DNA of 64,000 bases from Desulfosediminicola ganghwensis (GCF_005116675.2 NZ_CP050699.1:2007001-2071000); one strand, 5' to 3'; counted from the first letter of the stretch, positions 54,901 through 63,071 are shown. Notes: generated by a model not told the origin, from the letters alone. Made by a program: numbers and translations.

Positions 54901-55088
54901 CCACCAGCCTTTTAGCCATGACCCCGCTGGTGCTTTCCACCGGCTCGGGTAGTGAGTTGTACCGCGGCCTGGGTTCCATCCTGTTGGGAGGACTGGCCCT
55001 GTCAACGCTGTTCACGCTTTTTGTCATTCCATCACTTCTCATATTCGTCATAGGTTTTGAAAGGAGCAGAGTCAATGAAGAGAGTTAG
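51975..55088 (+). CDS. RND family efflux pump inner-membrane transporter
   Basis: This 1037-residue pump has twelve helices and two large periplasmic loops. Near residue 400 the proton-relay motif reads GMLVDNSIVVLENIDRHRKMGK, with one Asp where AcrB-type pumps have two, as in the broader HAE group. Other marks: MNIVEYALKKPVSVAVGVILV at the start, TGAVFHNGTQVIVIGIRKEPGANVLEM in the first porter region, and FILIGTVVNNAILIVHQSLN in the second half. Full length is intact. Its 14 final bases overlap the TolC start region. Confidence 0.94.
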   Translation: MNIVEYALKKPVSVAVGVILVATFGLLGLQKLPVQLTPDVETPQITVQTTWAGATPYEIEKDIIEIQEEALKGLQGLTEMESSSYNNFGEITLSFGIGTELDDALLRVSNKMNEVSGYPDSADKPKIEAAGANSSPVIWSMLKTREDNPNHINTYRTYFEDNVRQHIERVPGVGSLLVFGGTEAEMHVTLDMTEMARYNISINQISSVLKNANATTSAGVLGIGRKNYRIRTMGQFQSPEDVMDVVVFDDGIKRVYLRDIAKVDPGYDEETGAVFHNGTQVIVIGIRKEPGANVLEMTERVEQEVERLNSGLLGDKQLYIDMVYDQRPYINTAIDLVKTNVMLGGLLAILVLLTFLRSLRSTITTAVAIPVSVVGSFIFLWVSGRSLNVVSLAGISFAVGMLVDNSIVVLENIDRHRKMGKDAFTAALDGANEVWGAVFASTATTVAVFLPVVFMQEEAGQLFRDIAIAITFSIMLSLVVSVTVIPTLINIFYRNRKEKEKTWLQRSTVGPVIADGLMWFSNLCLKNVFTRLASVLVFTLLSVVLIVSLKPSAEYLPLGNRNLILNILIPPPGYSVDKLKEIGGYIFESSEPYFKEDDREGFPQIKQMFYVGSDRFTLFGGISTHETRAAELIPLFSRIMNTIPGFFGVSLQAGIFESGLGEGRTVEVNISGENIDQIAGSALMLYGATMQTIPGSQVRPVPSFETSYPEIRVIGNKEKLAANGLTERDLGVYIDTLMDGRKVDDYRPEGVKQIDLVVKGSDEIYDTPERILRATIVNSYGNLIHVGDVASLEYSQGMPQINHLERKRTITLQVTPPKDLPIQTAMETIENNLIKPMQEEGKLAGLDITIGGNADKLQETGEALKWNLLLALLITYLLMAALFENFLYPLIILFSVPLAAAGGFVGLVAVNAFVAPQAFDILAMLGFIILIGTVVNNAILIVHQSLNNVRYNGLVGMEAVSDAVRTRIRPIFMSATTSLLAMTPLVLSTGSGSELYRGLGSILLGGLALSTLFTLFVIPSLLIFVIGFERSRVNEES

Positions 55089-56337
55089 TCTGGTCACCGC
55101 AACGTTTGTCGGTTGTCTCGCGGGCGCAGTTGCTGCGCAGGCGATGGATCTCACGGCAATGCAGAATGCCGCGGTGGATAATCGTGCGGTGGTGCAGCGC
55201 TTTATAAGCAATGTGGAGAGCAGCGAGCAGGATGTTGCCCTGGCGAAAGGGCCCTACTATCCGTCTGTGGATCTCTCCTATATCACTAATACGCTCGATG
55301 AAGCGAGCGATTTTGAGAATTCTGAGAACAGTGTGGCTGAAGCCACGGTGAGCTGGAATATGTTCTCAGGATTTCGGGATAAATATAACCTGCTTACGGC
55401 CCGGCAACTCCAGGAGGTGGAAGAGTACCGCCTGCAAGGCATCAAGCAGGATCTCAGGCTGGTGGTCGCTCTCAGTTATCTCGGGGTTTATGACAGTCTG
55501 GCCAACCTGAAGGTGACTGAAGATGCAGTCCGCACCCTTGAGCGGGTCTACCGGGATGGTGAGAATCGATATGAAGTGGGGCTGATCGGTAAAAATGATC
55601 TGCTCAAATTCAGGGTCGACTACGATAACGCCGATATTAATATGAAAGCGGCCCGGGCCCGCCTTGATAAGAGTGTCAACTCTCTTGCGCGGGAGATCGG
55701 GGTCGGGGTGACTCTGGAAGATTTGCGTTTTGAAGAATTTTCCATATTGCCGAACGAGCTTGATGAGATGGAATACCTGCAGAGGATGCTTGTCTCGCGT
55801 AGCGAAATCCTTGCCCTGGAAGGGGTGATAGCCGCCAGTGAGTCCCAGGTGCGGGCAAGTTACGCGGATTATTATCCCAGCGTGGATCTGGTGGGCAGTT
55901 ACAGTCGCTACGACGACAACTACTTCAACGGCGCCGGTGATGAAGAAGATGACGAGTTGCGCGCCAGTCTGGTTCTCTCCATGAATATTTTTCGTGGCTT
56001 TACCAAAGAGGCCCAGACCAGCAAGGCCAAGCTGGAAAAGCGCGGCAATCAGTTTGAGTTGCAGGAGTTGCAGGAGACTCTCACAAATGATCTGCACAAT
56101 CTCTTCATTGATTACCGGGTAAGCCTGGAGAACGTGGAGGTTGCCAGAAGGTCAATTGAGCAGGCAGAGGAAAACCTGCGAATCACCCAACTGAAATATG
56201 ATGAGGGACTGGAGCGTGAGTCCGATCTGCTGGATGCCATCGCCAGTCTCTCCCGGGCCCAGGCCAACGAGGTGGCGGTTATCCGCACTGTGTATAGTAA
56301 TTATTTCCAGATTCAGAGGATGGTCGCCGGCTTTTAA
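55075..56337 (+). CDS. TolC family outer-membrane efflux channel
   Basis: This 420-residue protein has a signal peptide (VSLVTATFVGCLAGAVAAQAM) and the two-fold TolC repeat: a helical part, EVGLIGKNDLLKFRVDYDNADINMKAARARLDKSVNSLARE and a second copy with YDEGLERESDLLDAIASLSRAQANEVAVIRTVYS. The channel crosses the outer membrane and periplasm and joins the adaptor and pump made by the genes before it. The start at 55075 is chosen because AAAGGAG lies in front of it; the upstream M at 55057 is in the pump gene. A terminator stands at 56602. Confidence 0.92.
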   Translation: MKRVSLVTATFVGCLAGAVAAQAMDLTAMQNAAVDNRAVVQRFISNVESSEQDVALAKGPYYPSVDLSYITNTLDEASDFENSENSVAEATVSWNMFSGFRDKYNLLTARQLQEVEEYRLQGIKQDLRLVVALSYLGVYDSLANLKVTEDAVRTLERVYRDGENRYEVGLIGKNDLLKFRVDYDNADINMKAARARLDKSVNSLAREIGVGVTLEDLRFEEFSILPNELDEMEYLQRMLVSRSEILALEGVIAASESQVRASYADYYPSVDLVGSYSRYDDNYFNGAGDEEDDELRASLVLSMNIFRGFTKEAQTSKAKLEKRGNQFELQELQETLTNDLHNLFIDYRVSLENVEVARRSIEQAEENLRITQLKYDEGLERESDLLDAIASLSRAQANEVAVIRTVYSNYFQIQRMVAGF

Positions 56338-56713
56338 CCTGAATATTACCTCGGTCATGCAACGCCATCTTCTCCAGTGTTTTGCCTTGAGCATAGGCTC
56401 ATTGTAAAAAACGTCGAATATGACGCCGCCTGAACCGATGGGATCTCTGGCAGGATATTGAAGTTCGTCGAGACCTCTGGGATTTGCCTATGTGAGTAGA
56501 GTGAATCCCAATCCTCTTTGAATAGCAGCCTGTCTCAATTCATTTTATTATAGTGTATGAATTAGCTGCGCTTTTTGGTAGCTTTTGGGTTGTGCCTTAT
56601 TCGTTCCCCGTCCTTTGCCATTTAGCAGAGGGCGGGGTTGTTTTTTGGCGGAGAGTATTTCCATTTCGGCTTCCGCTTTGTTTTCCTCTACCAGCCTTTT
56701 AAATTGGTACTTT
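56338..56713. other. Intergenic region after the RND operon
   Basis: It contains a terminator at 56602-56645 and nothing else that I can support. A candidate start of the MFS gene at 56585 would lie before the terminator and is therefore not preferred. Confidence 0.5.
56602..56645 (+). terminator. Terminator of the RND operon
   Basis: CCCCGTCCTTTGC pairs with GCAGAGGGCGGGG with two mismatches, and TTGTTTTTT follows. It lies about 265 bp after the tolC-like stop. Confidence 0.7.
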
Positions 56714-57913
56714 ATGGAACGTAGTACACTCATAACCCTGCTTCTCACAATTTTCATCGCTCTACTGGGGATTGGAGTCATCATTCCGGTTATGCCTGTT
56801 CTAGCCGAAAGCCTCGGTGCCGGCGGTGTGGCGTTGGGGATGATTATCGCTGCGTTTTCCATCGTACGTGGGCTCGCCCAGCCAGTGGTGGGCAACCTTT
56901 CCGACATCCTGGGCAGAAAATGGTTCATGGTAGCCGGGCTCTTTATCTATGGTCTGGTGGGACTCCTGATCCCCCATGCGACAAGTGTCAATGACCTGAT
57001 CATAATCAGGGGATTTCAGGGACTCGGTTCGGCAATGATCGTACCTATTGCCCTGGCTTATGTGAGTATACTTGCCCCGGCCGGACAAGAGGGGCGTTAT
57101 ATGGGGTATCTCAATATCGCCATGTTCTGCGGCATAGGATGTGGGCCGGTATTTGGCGGGCTGTTCATGGATACGCTGGGATTGGCTTCTGCCTTCTATG
57201 CCATGGCAATTCTCTCTTTTGCCGCCTTTGTGCTGGTGGTTTTCAATATGCCGGCCTACCTCCCACGAAAGGGTGTGGAGGCGGCAGGGTTGTTGCCCAG
57301 TCTGGTCAGGATGGCCCGTCGCAGGAGAACCGTCGGTATCCTCCTGGCCAGGTACGCCACCATGATCGTCATGGTACCCACCATGGCATTTCTCCCTTTG
57401 CTGATGATGCAGTGGGAAAGCCATGTGACGGGAACTCAGGTGGGATTGGTCATTGCCGCGCGGACCCTGGTAAACGCCGTTCTTCAGGTACCGTTCGGCA
57501 AGTTGGTTGACACCTGTAACAAAATAACACTGCTTGTTATCGGCACTCTGTCCATGGGTGTCTCTCTAGCTTTTGTCCCGCATGGTTCGAGTGTTATCGA
57601 AATGATTATTCTCTATGCAATTCTCGGTATAGGGGAGGCCCTTATCTGGCCGGTTTTGGGAGCATATGCATCGGAGGAGGGCCGAACGCATTTCGGACAT
57701 GGAACCATGATGGGAGTATACAGCCTGGCCATGAGCGGAGGTGTTTTTACCGGTGCAATGCTGGCTGGCTATTCAACAGATAATATGGGGATGAGTTGGG
57801 CCTACTATCTTACTGCGCTTGCGGTTTGTCTGATCACAATCTTTGCTGCTTATATGATATATCTGGGTGAGCAGGCGGACAAAGCCGGAAACGTACAGTC
57901 AGACAGGCGATGA
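56714..57913 (+). CDS. MFS transporter
   Basis: This 399-residue protein has twelve predicted helices. The MFS motif between helices 2 and 3 is GNLSDILGRKWFMVAGL, and LGIGVIIPVMPVLAESLG starts helix 1, like drug and sugar exporters. The central loop is short and basic (LVRMARRRRTVG). The substrate is unknown. The start at 56714 is chosen because the longer frame (from 56585) begins in the terminator stem and adds a non-family segment. It follows the RND operon but has its own transcription unit. Confidence 0.87.
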   Translation: MERSTLITLLLTIFIALLGIGVIIPVMPVLAESLGAGGVALGMIIAAFSIVRGLAQPVVGNLSDILGRKWFMVAGLFIYGLVGLLIPHATSVNDLIIIRGFQGLGSAMIVPIALAYVSILAPAGQEGRYMGYLNIAMFCGIGCGPVFGGLFMDTLGLASAFYAMAILSFAAFVLVVFNMPAYLPRKGVEAAGLLPSLVRMARRRRTVGILLARYATMIVMVPTMAFLPLLMMQWESHVTGTQVGLVIAARTLVNAVLQVPFGKLVDTCNKITLLVIGTLSMGVSLAFVPHGSSVIEMIILYAILGIGEALIWPVLGAYASEEGRTHFGHGTMMGVYSLAMSGGVFTGAMLAGYSTDNMGMSWAYYLTALAVCLITIFAAYMIYLGEQADKAGNVQSDRR

Positions 57914-58249
57914 GTACGAATCTGATTGTGGTTGCGCATATCAATCTTCATTTGGTTCGAAATGAAAGGGTTGTTGATCTTGATTGTTGAGTCATCCGGT
58001 TCACCCTGTTTATCTCATTCTATGCTGAAATTTCAACCGGCCCATGTGATTGACTCTCACATCTGCCTCAGAGCTGGTGGCGCTACCCCAAAAAACGCAT
58101 AATTATGTCAAAAATTTTCAATGCGTTGGATACTCCCCTGGTGTAAAGTGAGACTTGCCTGACGCATTTCTGGTGCTTTTCTTGCGGGTTGCGCCTAGGG
58201 TAGCGGATAGAGCAGAAGAGGAGACAAATAATCCAGTGAGAGGATACTG
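57914..58249. other. Intergenic region before the DUF2059 gene
   Basis: No gene or promoter can be supported. AGAGGAT lies right before the next start codon. Confidence 0.5.
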
Positions 58250-58747
58250 ATGATAAAGCGTGTTCTGGCGGTGCTGGTGGTGCTGATGTTTTCAAGTTGC
58301 CCCTGTTGGGCGAGTGATGAGAAGGCAGAAGATATCCTTAAGTTGCTCGTTATTACCGGATCGCTGGAGCAGGCTAAAGATATAGTGATCTATCTGGCCC
58401 AAGCTGAACTGGCGGCCGTGAGTGAAAGTGACGATGATATCTCAAAGCAGGCAATTGCCATTATAGAAGAAGAAACAGTCAAAATCCTGACCGGGCAATT
58501 TGCTGCCGGTTCAGCGCTTGTGAGCGAATTGGTGAATATATATGCGGAATATTTCAGTCACGATGAGATATTGCAGATCATCGCATTTTATGAATCAGGG
58601 GTGGGTTCGAAGATGATTGCCAGCATGCCGCAGATTATGGAAAAATCAATGCTTGCCGGCCAGATGATGGGCAATAGTATTACACCTCTGTTGAGAGATA
58701 ATATCCTGTCAAGGTTACAGCAGGAAGGTATTGAAGTACCCCGCTAA
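58250..58747 (+). CDS. DUF2059 family exported protein
   Basis: This 165-residue protein has a signal peptide (IKRVLAVLVVLMFSSCPCWAS) and a helical mature part. SALVSELVNIYAEYFSHDEILQIIAFYESGVGSKMIASMPQIM is the conserved core of DUF2059. No function is established; in other bacteria such proteins are found in the periplasm. AGAGGAT lies six bases before the ATG. It converges with the HD-GYP gene, with 26 bp between the stops. Confidence 0.85.
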   Translation: MIKRVLAVLVVLMFSSCPCWASDEKAEDILKLLVITGSLEQAKDIVIYLAQAELAAVSESDDDISKQAIAIIEEETVKILTGQFAAGSALVSELVNIYAEYFSHDEILQIIAFYESGVGSKMIASMPQIMEKSMLAGQMMGNSITPLLRDNILSRLQQEGIEVPR

Positions 58748-58773
58748 TTATTGCTGTATTGTAGGGTTCCGCC

Positions 58774-59988
58774 TTAAAAAACGGTGGCGGTTGTCTGGCA
58801 CTGATTGAGATTTTTCTCGATAATTTTGAACAGCTCCGGATCTATGTTGTGCAGGCTCACCTCCTTTTTAAGGACCATCAGGATATCATAGGGGGCCAGC
58901 GGAGGACGATAGGGTCTTCGCTGAGCAAGTGCCTGGTAAATATCAGATATGCAGACAATTCGTGCCTCTATGCTGAGCTCATCGGCGGTTTTTTTGAACG
59001 GGTAACCGCTTCCGTTCAGCTTTTCATGATGATCTGCTGCCCAGCTGGTAATTTGATCAAAGCCTTTAATTCTTTTCAGGATCATGAAGGTGACATAGCT
59101 GTGCTGGCGCATAACCGAGAGAAATTCACCATCCAGGCCGCCGGGATAGTCAAGAATTTTATCGGGAACCTGGAGTTTACCCAGATCATGCAGCAGACCG
59201 GCGATTTCAAGCGAGATGACAGTTTCATCAGGAAGACCGCAGCACTGGCCGATATAGGCAGCAAGTCGGGAGACCCCAAGAGAATGCTCTGCGGTGAAAC
59301 TACTTTTAGCATCAACAATTTCAGCAAATATTGCAGCCATTTTCCTGAGCTGGTTCTCATCGAGCCAGATATCATCCGGTTCAATAATCTGCTGTGAGAG
59401 ATAATCGCGAAGATGTTCTATCTCTTGAGTTATCCAGAACGATTCTCTCTCAGAGGCGGCAAGAACCACATCCACAAGCTCCGGCTTGAAGTGTGAACCT
59501 CTCAGAAACTTGATATTCTTACAAACCCTGTCGCGACAAGAGAGCTTGTTGGTGAAAGGTTCCATGAAGGAAATAGCATCAATCCTGTCGGTGAGATAAA
59601 TTAAATTGGCGTAGGTCTTAATATTCTCATCAATGGGTAAGTCTTTCAACTCATCCCATCGGGTGTGGTGATACAGGATGATATCCGCGAATCCCTCCAA
59701 CGGTTCAAACCGCCTTAACCGTTCGGCACCTATGAGGCAATGGATATTGGCGTTTACCCATTCGAGTTCAGTGACCAGATGGTTGTGGACCTGGCTCGAT
59801 GATACTCCGCAATCATGGAGCAGGCCGAGGCGATACAGCTTTAAATGTAATTGCGGATCGGAGCTCATCAGTTTGGCACATTCCATGGCCATGAACCCTA
59901 CCCGCTTCCCATGGTGAAGTTCATCAACACCTACCAGATCTATAGTATCTGAAAGGGCATGGACCAATTGTCCGAAATCTATTCTCAT
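58774..59988 (-). CDS. HD-GYP domain protein, tandem HD
   Basis: This 404-residue protein has an N-terminal degenerate HD domain (about 1-180; GLLHDCGVSSSQVHN) and a C-terminal HD-GYP domain (about 210-390) with AEHSLGVSRLAAYIG, GLLHDLGKLQVPDKILD (HD pair), HSYVTFMILKRIKG, WAADHHEKLNGSGYPFK (GYP motif) and RIVCISDIYQALAQRRPYRPPL. HD-GYP enzymes usually hydrolyse cyclic di-GMP to GMP. No receiver domain is attached. The start is taken at ATG 59988; the frame goes on to ATG 60033, and neither has a strong ribosome site. Confidence 0.86.
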   Translation of the reverse strand: MRIDFGQLVHALSDTIDLVGVDELHHGKRVGFMAMECAKLMSSDPQLHLKLYRLGLLHDCGVSSSQVHNHLVTELEWVNANIHCLIGAERLRRFEPLEGFADIILYHHTRWDELKDLPIDENIKTYANLIYLTDRIDAISFMEPFTNKLSCRDRVCKNIKFLRGSHFKPELVDVVLAASERESFWITQEIEHLRDYLSQQIIEPDDIWLDENQLRKMAAIFAEIVDAKSSFTAEHSLGVSRLAAYIGQCCGLPDETVISLEIAGLLHDLGKLQVPDKILDYPGGLDGEFLSVMRQHSYVTFMILKRIKGFDQITSWAADHHEKLNGSGYPFKKTADELSIEARIVCISDIYQALAQRRPYRPPLAPYDILMVLKKEVSLHNIDPELFKIIEKNLNQCQTTATVF

Positions 59989-60469
59989 GTTGGGGCCTAT
60001 TGGTGATATTGATCCGTTACGATCCTGACGCATTAATACATCATGTCTTCCTGGCCAGTTGATGTGTCAGGTCGCTCTAGTATTATAGCATTCTCCAAGT
60101 CGAGATTAGCAACATAAAGATGGGGTGAGATCGAGATGAAGACGGAACCCCAATTTGACGCTGAGCATTTTGAATCAGAAGTGCATGTTGTGCAAGTATA
60201 TGAAACTGCACAACAATATTGGTTTTTATGTGGAAGGTGAGATTTTGTTTTCTATGGTGTTAATCTTCTGTGATTGTACCGTCAAATCTCCGTGAATATT
60301 TTAATTGTTATTGCCGGGATGGTGATAACATACTAGATTCACGGCTAAAAGTATGATTACCGTTGTCAGGATATAGTCAGCTCAATCCCTCGTACGCACT
60401 GTACTTCGAGCTGGCTGAAAAACGGCCTCATTTCCCATTGGAAAGAAAACGCGAATTTTGGAGGAGACG
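59989..60469. other. Intergenic region with small inverted repeats
   Basis: No gene is supported. CAGCTC ... GAGCTG inverted arms stand around 60379-60414, about 60 bp before the next start. The low-GC stretch near 60290-60320 may hold a promoter for 60470, but no clear hexamers stand out. Confidence 0.4.
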
Positions 60470-61084
60470 ATGACAAGAGCTGTTGATCTGTCACACGTGG
60501 TGTTTATTGACTTACTGCAGAATCTGGTTGATACATCAGGCATCAAGGTGGCTAAAGGCAACCTCATGCGCATTGCCATGAAGGCCGGCCAGCAAGTTGA
60601 GCCGAGAGAGTATGAATCATTTGAGAAGTTGGTCGAGGCAATGGAAAATGGTGACACACCATTGTCAGCAATTGAAGGGAATGCAACTTACCTCGGTGAT
60701 GGGCTGTTTGGGCTGAAGTTGTGCCCTTTCGACAAGCTTGCACAAGATTATAAGAGCTATTTTGATAAGGAACCGGCTGGGTTGAAAGATCTAACCATTG
60801 AATTCAACACAGAGAATACCATGGCCAAAGAAATGAAAATAGGCCTGGGAGCGGGTGCAGGTCCTTTCTGTATTTTCCACCAGCCCATGAGGAGTCAGGC
60901 TGGGACAAATATCATCGTAGCTGGTAAATCGGTGGAGATCATCCAGCTTGCCTGCAGAAGCAGCAATGGTGAAAAGGCCTTTGCCCAGATCCTTATTTCA
61001 GAATATGGGTGTGATAAGGATAAAGTACTGAGCGTAATGGACAGTTACACCTGCTGCTACGGTATTCGTATAAAGGGTTCCTGA
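60470..61084 (+). CDS. Protein of unknown function, 204 residues, Cys-containing
   Basis: I do not recognise the family with certainty. The protein is soluble and mixed alpha-beta. Notable parts: LCPFDKLAQDYKSYFDKEP in the middle, GAGAGPFCIFHQPMRSQAGTNIIV in the second half, and YTCCYGIRIKG at the end. The C-P-F, F-C-I-F-H and T-C-C-Y groups could bind a metal or cofactor. GGAGGAG lies directly before ATG 60470, which is why the TTG at 60458 is not used. It is followed by the selenoprotein gene on the other strand. Confidence 0.7.
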   Translation: MTRAVDLSHVVFIDLLQNLVDTSGIKVAKGNLMRIAMKAGQQVEPREYESFEKLVEAMENGDTPLSAIEGNATYLGDGLFGLKLCPFDKLAQDYKSYFDKEPAGLKDLTIEFNTENTMAKEMKIGLGAGAGPFCIFHQPMRSQAGTNIIVAGKSVEIIQLACRSSNGEKAFAQILISEYGCDKDKVLSVMDSYTCCYGIRIKGS

Positions 61085-61133
61085 TTCAACGAACAGGCGG
61101 TGCCTGTATTGACCGTTGGCTACTCAGGCGATT

Positions 61134-61751
61134 CTATCTGCGGAGCACCCCGTGCTGCAGCATGAGTCCCTGCAAGTTGCTATAGGCCTGGGCACCGACA
61201 AGTAAGGTGCTACCGAAAGTAAACGTAGGCACCGCAGTTATCTGCTGCTGGCGGGAGGCTTCCCAGTCCTCATCAACGGCGGTTGCGTAGCTTCTTGTGC
61301 GCAGTACCTCACTGGCCTCTTCGATGGGCAGATTACATGACTTGGCAAGGTCCAGGAGAACGTGCTGTTTGGCGAGGTTGCGCCCATCTGCAAAATATGC
61401 CTTAAAGGCTGCGAGGTGAAACTCCTCGCCCCGCCCGTTTTTCTCAGCCCATAGCCCAAGTTCCTGGGCGAGCCTCGAGTTGTAGGTTTTTGTTCGGTTG
61501 CCGAAAGGCAGCCCCAGCTGGTTTGCTGTGAGTCTCAGTTGGGTAACCATGCGATCAATCTGATCACTTCCGGTTTTAAAGAGTTCTTCCAGCAGTATAC
61601 CTTCATCAGGGGTCTCGGGATGCAGTGGAAAAGCGCGCCAGCGGATTTCGATCTGGTACTCATGTTTCAGTTGCTCAACACTTCCAGTGATGAAGTAGCA
61701 GTATGGTCAGACGTAGTCTGAGAATATCTGAAGAAGGGGTGGCATTGTCAT
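61134..61751 (-). CDS. DsbA/FrnE-family thioredoxin-fold oxidoreductase with predicted selenocysteine
   Basis: This 205-residue protein is read through an in-frame TGA at 61707-61709. From ATG 61751 it gives LLQIFSDYV, the codon U15, then PYCYF, so the CxxC site of the DsbA/FrnE fold becomes U-P-Y-C (15-18). Then EIRWRAFPLHPETPDEG, RLAQELGLWAEKNGRGEEFHLAAFKAYF and the cis-Pro loop TAVPTFTFGSTLLVGAQ (Pro175) follow as in the family. A frame starting at 61550 would lack the whole active site, so the TGA is best read as Sec. A hairpin lies 7-35 bases after it. The redox partner and substrate are unknown. Confidence 0.85.
61672..61700 (-). promoter_or_regulatory. Candidate bacterial SECIS hairpin after the UGA
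   Basis: On the minus strand TGCT-ACTTC, loop ATCACTG, GAAGT-GTTG-AGCA: a five-pair upper stem and a four-pair lower stem with a four-base bulge. It begins seven bases after the UGA, and its loop lies about 16-22 bases from the UGA, the usual position for SelB recognition. The pairing was done by eye. Confidence 0.6.
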
Positions 61752-61787
61752 GGGGGTCTCTCAGCAATGTTCAGGAACGAAAACGCT

Positions 61788-62108
61788 TTACTCTTTTTGG
61801 GGTTTAACACTTCCCGGCTTGCCATTGACTACACGGCCGCAGCGACTGCAGTTTAGTATCAGCCGGGCATTGGCATAGCCGGCACCATATTCAGCTCCCA
61901 TGGTACCCACGCTGCCGCATAAGTCACAACGAGCAGGCATGGTGCTATTGTTGATGCGAATACCAATATAACCGCCAATCAGGGCGATGAGTGCAAATCC
62001 GGCGAGTGAAACCTTTTCGAATTCGGCCAGGTACAGGATGGCGAGTAAAAGCGCCAGGGCGGCAGCAGCGAGTCGTAACCAATAGAGTCGGATAAGGTTG
62101 ATATGCAT
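61788..62108 (-). CDS. Small membrane protein with C-terminal zinc ribbon
   Basis: This 106-residue protein has two hydrophobic helices at the N-terminus (LRLAAAALALLLAILYLAEF and SLAGFALIALIGGYIGIRI) and a zinc ribbon at the C-terminus: CDLCGSVGTMG and LILNCSRCGRVV. No family name could be given. ATG 62108 is chosen because the longer frame adds an unconserved segment. It is 36 bp from the selenoprotein start and may share its transcript. Confidence 0.65.
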   Translation of the reverse strand: MHINLIRLYWLRLAAAALALLLAILYLAEFEKVSLAGFALIALIGGYIGIRINNSTMPARCDLCGSVGTMGAEYGAGYANARLILNCSRCGRVVNGKPGSVKPQKE

Positions 62109-62310
62109 AATTGTATAATCTGTATGAGGATAGCAGGTTAAACCGTTCCTGGAGTGAATCCGGGCTACCTGTGGATCGTCTTTTACCGAGCGGATTATCC
62201 TTACACAGACCACTGCATTGTTCAAGATGTAACTTGGAGCATCTGCAATTGCGTTAACTTAGAGTCGGCACCTGGACAGCAAGGCTGGTGTACAGTGAGA
62301 AATACCGGGA

Positions 62311-62345
62311 AATGTCACCGGGGAGTAGAGTACCCCGGTGACATT
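62311..62345. terminator. Strong hairpin terminator with T-run on the plus strand
   Basis: AATGTCACCGGGG (62311-62323), nine-base loop, CCCCGGTGACATT (62333-62345): a perfect 13-bp stem followed by seven T on the plus strand. On the minus strand it stands after the zinc-ribbon gene at 62393 and has only a short TTT tail. No plus-strand gene lies just before it. Confidence 0.8.
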
Positions 62346-62392
62346 TTTTTCATCTATCAGAAAACGATGGGTTCAGCATAAAGTTTCTGCCA

Positions 62393-62569
62393 TCAGTCTT
62401 CGTATCCTTTCCCTGCACAGGTAGGGCAGTTTTCCTCAGGAGTACAGCGAATATCGTCGGCCTCATCGCCCATCTGGCCTCCACGCCATTCTGAATCCGC
62501 TTCACATACTCCCTCTATAACTTTTTTCCCCTGGCAGGTTGGGCATACTTTTCGTGTTTCTTCAGACAT
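62393..62569 (-). CDS. 58-residue zinc-ribbon protein (DnaJ-type CxxCxGxG ends)
   Basis: This small protein is below common size cut-offs but is well supported. AAAGGAG lies eight bases before ATG 62569. The sequence has two treble-clef-like pairs: CPTCQGKK near the start and CPTCAGKGYED at the end, each like the DnaJ central zinc motif, and a middle part with C22 and C42. It should bind one or two zinc ions. Similar CPTCxGKG peptides in other genomes are of unknown function. A terminator hairpin follows the stop at 62311. Confidence 0.75.
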   Translation of the reverse strand: MSEETRKVCPTCQGKKVIEGVCEADSEWRGGQMGDEADDIRCTPEENCPTCAGKGYED

Positions 62570-62688
62570 GATCTACTCCTTTAGGAAAATAGAGTTCATG
62601 GATAATTACCATCTGTTTACGCTTATGGTAATTGCAACTCAATTGACTGCTTTGATTATGGAATCAGCGATCTGTTGAAATCTTCTGA

Positions 62689-62871
62689 CTATTCCTCATC
62701 GACAAAATAATCTTTCAACTTCTCAAGCAGAGACTCCGGGAGTTCCTGCCTGTACATAAACGCATCGGCTTCCTCGCCTGTGATCTGCTGCTTGATTTCC
62801 AGCGGCAGCGCACGGAGTGCGGCAACACGTTCAGGATCAGGTTTCGTTTTTTTTATTTCAGGGCTCTTCAC
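62689..62871 (-). CDS. Small hypothetical protein
   Basis: This 60-residue protein is charged and helical, with PDPERVAALRALPLEIKQQIT and LPESLLEKLKDYFVDEE. GGAAGAG lies before a GTG at 62871, which I prefer as start. An ATG at 62919 would add 16 residues including a Cys. I do not recognise it. The frame is clean and the composition protein-like, so it is probably real. Confidence 0.55.
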   Translation of the reverse strand: MKSPEIKKTKPDPERVAALRALPLEIKQQITGEEADAFMYRQELPESLLEKLKDYFVDEE

Positions 62872-63071
62872 AACTTCTCTTCCTGGATAGCAATGTGACA
62901 GGAATTGGATACTCTTCATCCGGATTATATTACCTGCCACTCTTTAAGTTTTCTTCCGGGCTCATCTTCTGTCAATGGTTAAAGATGACAATACATAGTA
63001 TTAATAACTATTATCATCGGAAAAGCCAGAAGAAAATTTATCGACGCAGTAAAAAATTGTAAGAGGATCGT

